Origin: Apostichopus japonicus
Taxonomy: Eukaryota; Echinodermata; Holothuroidea; Aspidochirotida; Stichopodidae
Length of the DNA: 64,000 nucleotides
Direction: 5' to 3'
NCBI RefSeq assembly: GCF_037975245.1
Contig: NC_092579.1
Location: forward strand, 3,496,001-3,560,000
In this document: in pieces, positions 60,701 to 64,000 of the stretch
How positions within the stretch are numbered: position 1 is the stretch's first letter
Layout of the letters: each line of letters begins with the position of its first letter
The notes under the pieces: generated by a model
Seen by the model: only the letters and a program-made list of their open reading frames with translations
The model's database searches: none
Told to the model about the DNA's origin: nothing
Translations under genes and position numbers: made by a program

Positions 60701-62355
60701 TTTCTGGATTAAGTTTTTGCTCTCTTAACAATAGTAAGTAGCTGTTAATTGCAGACTATTGCCAGATCATGAAACTACTGTGTCGAAGTGTCAGTTGCAC
60801 GCTTCATTTTGCTTAGATGCAGGCAAAGTGGAAGCTAACAGAAGGTTCCATACCAGGTTGTCAACTCATATTTTGCAGTATGTATCATCATTCATAATTA
60901 CCCCTGTATCAATAAAAATAAATTGTAGGTAGATATCGAAAGATGTACTGTATACATTATTACGCCGTTATTTATGTAGCGCATAATCCACAAGTTCTAT
61001 GCACTTTACAATTAACCCTGGTCATTGGTAACTTGTCACACCTACACACCAAAGTGTGCACAATTCAAACAGTCTCTCCTGGGGCACAACAGTGCACCAC
61101 AGCCACGTGTCCCCTGGGGGACTTCCCATAGGGTGCAGCCACAAACCGGTTCACGCAAATATATTTACAAGTCACCTCGCAAGTCCTCATTTATACACCT
61201 GGGTGAAGAGATGTGGCCCAAGGACACAACGCAATGATCTGGCCAGCCAGGGCTCGAACCTGTAATCCTAAGATCACAAGTCCACTGCCTTAACCACTTG
61301 ATCACAACGCCCTCAATGTTTGAAATTATTGACTTACTTTTCCAGGGCCTCTTGTCGTGGTTTAAGGATGTTTTTATTGAATGGACTAACCATCAAAGAT
61401 GCACTAATGCCAAAAAATACACCAGCATTGATCAACTTCTGCTTCCCTGCTCCAGCATTGCTTGGGCATCCAAAAACTATGATCTGTAAATACAAAGAAA
61501 ATTTAATTTTATAGAAAAATTGATATTAATATGCCAGATGAAAATACCTGGCAACCCACCTATGTACCTAAGAATAACTTATGATAGTATTGTAGAAAAT
61601 ATTCAAATATACAAGTTAATGTATTCAAATAAATATGGGGGAGGGGCAGGAAGAAATATTTTAACTGTGTCTCTTATTTCTTTATCTTTTTTTTGCAATG
61701 TTAAGGAACACTATAGCAATTGTAATGGTTACTCTCAATTAACATACTTTTTAAAGGGTGTGAAGACTCGCACAAAAAGAAACGTCTAATGCCCGTAATC
61801 TGACCTAGTTTCGAATGAGGTGTATTACAGAAGTGTTAGACACCACCATCGATCTTAGAAAATACACACACAGCTTGCTACCGTTGGTAATTAGACACTA
61901 GTGTACAGTCAGTACAAACAGCTGCGGTCAATACCCACAGCACATTGTACTGTACAAACGATACAGCGATGGACATCTCAGGTCCAGCTAAAGATAACAA
62001 GGTATCTCGTTTCATTACTGTCTGCATTTTGTAGCGACACGAACAAAACGTCACTTGCAAGCAATAGGAAGTAAACTTTTTCAGATGGCCGCATGCGGTT
62101 TGGGGCGAGTCTTTAATGCCTTTAACTTAAAGACTGTCTCCTTACTTTTCCTTTTTGGACCTTCTGTTCCATACTTTCTAATGCAGCTTTGACCCCCAAG
62201 GCCACACCTATTGCACTCTCTGCTACCAGATTATGTCCACTCGCATGACCAATGTTTGGCAGGGCGTCGTACTCTGCCATGACGGCCACTGCCCTCCCTC
62301 CGTCGTAACCGTAGGTCGCACGGAAGGCAGTTGGGAGGATGAAGTTCCGTTCAAC
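57761..62355 (-). CDS. PM20D2-like copy B, catalytically degenerate, exon 1 not found
   Basis: Six exons on the minus strand, equivalent to exons 2-7 of copy A: 62355-62146, 61483-61338, 60591-60449, 60108-59954, 59446-59209 and 58218-57761 (449 codons plus stop, all in phase). Exons 4 and 5 have exactly the copy A lengths (143 and 155 bp). Sequence is clearly homologous (MAEYDALPNIGHASGHNL, RNALDAAVQCYSSI, ATDMGNVSFVTPSIH), but catalytic positions are replaced: GHACGH to GHASGH, PAEE to PSNA, VHP to VSP, GKAAHAA to GLSANAS, and NHS to NNT. The last exon adds a hydrophilic, acidic tail of about 100 residues after the conserved helix. No stop or frameshift is seen, so this looks like an expressed pseudoenzyme rather than a decayed pseudogene. 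Exon 1 is presumably beyond 64000. Confidence 0.88.
58671..58846 (+). repeat. Four identical 44-bp tandem units
   Basis: The unit starts atcagtgattgatttaacct and repeats at 58671, 58715, 58759 and 58803 with no differences seen. It lies in the last intron of PM20D2-like copy B. Confidence 0.95.
60949..61314 (-). mobile_element. tRNA-derived SINE
   Basis: Reading on the minus strand, the 5' part contains an A-box-like TGATCAAGTGGTTAAGG and a B box GGTTCGAGCCC (61250-61260 region), the split pol III promoter of a tRNA gene. A unique body and a tail of the form GCGCTACATAAATAACG follow. About 365 bp. It lies between exons 3 and 4 of PM20D2-like copy B. Confidence 0.75.
61755..62121 (+). mobile_element. 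TTAA-type MITE, copy 3
   Basis: Same family, TTAA on both sides (61751-61754 and 62122-62125). It ends only about 20 bp from the splice donor of exon 2 in PM20D2-like copy B. Confidence 0.8.

Positions 62356-64000
<1,645 letters not shown>

Overview
This is a window of animal nuclear DNA. It is AT-rich, with intron-dense genes (exons of 50-850 bp, GT..AG junctions) and a dense mix of short non-autonomous DNA transposons, a tRNA-derived SINE, minisatellites and many G/C homopolymer runs. No bacterial or organellar features were seen. The gene set (a cilia/testis-type C2 protein, a tRNA modification enzyme, an endocytic adaptor, M20 amidohydrolases) and the repeat style (many tracts like cctaggcctaa, runs of 9-16 G or C) suggest a marine invertebrate deuterostome, possibly an echinoderm. 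That assignment is inference.

Layout. (1) 653-11170, minus: eight coding exons of a CCDC33-like C2-domain protein; the start codon is present and the 3' end runs off the left edge. (2) 16237-27687, minus: a complete ten-exon DUS1L tRNA-dihydrouridine synthase (540 aa) whose introns are packed with hAT-like and TTAA-type elements. (3) 31308-34383, plus: a complete epsin (533 aa) with ENTH, two UIMs, DPW, clathrin-box and NPF motifs, plus an intron only 8 nt after the stop codon. (4) 40213-50083, minus: a complete PM20D2-like M20 peptidase/amidohydrolase (405 aa), here copy A. (5) 57761-62355, minus: a second head-to-tail PM20D2-like gene, copy B; its first exon lies beyond the window or was not found.

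The most notable locus is the PM20D2 pair. Copy A carries two alternative versions of exon 3, each exactly 149 bp and in identical phase, each encoding the catalytic PAEE segment. They can only be used one at a time. Copy B keeps the same exon structure, open frame and splice sites, but has lost nearly every metal ligand and catalytic residue of the family (Cys to Ser, Glu-Glu to Asn-Ala, His to Ser, His to Asn, His to Asn) and has gained a long hydrophilic C-terminal tail. It reads as a maintained pseudoenzyme next to an enzyme with a switchable active-site exon.

Exon boundaries were derived by hand from reading frame, phase and GT/AG sites. All phases are consistent through each gene, but no transcript evidence was available. 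5' non-coding exons are implied for at least four genes, because a splice acceptor lies shortly upstream of each start codon; these exons were not located.
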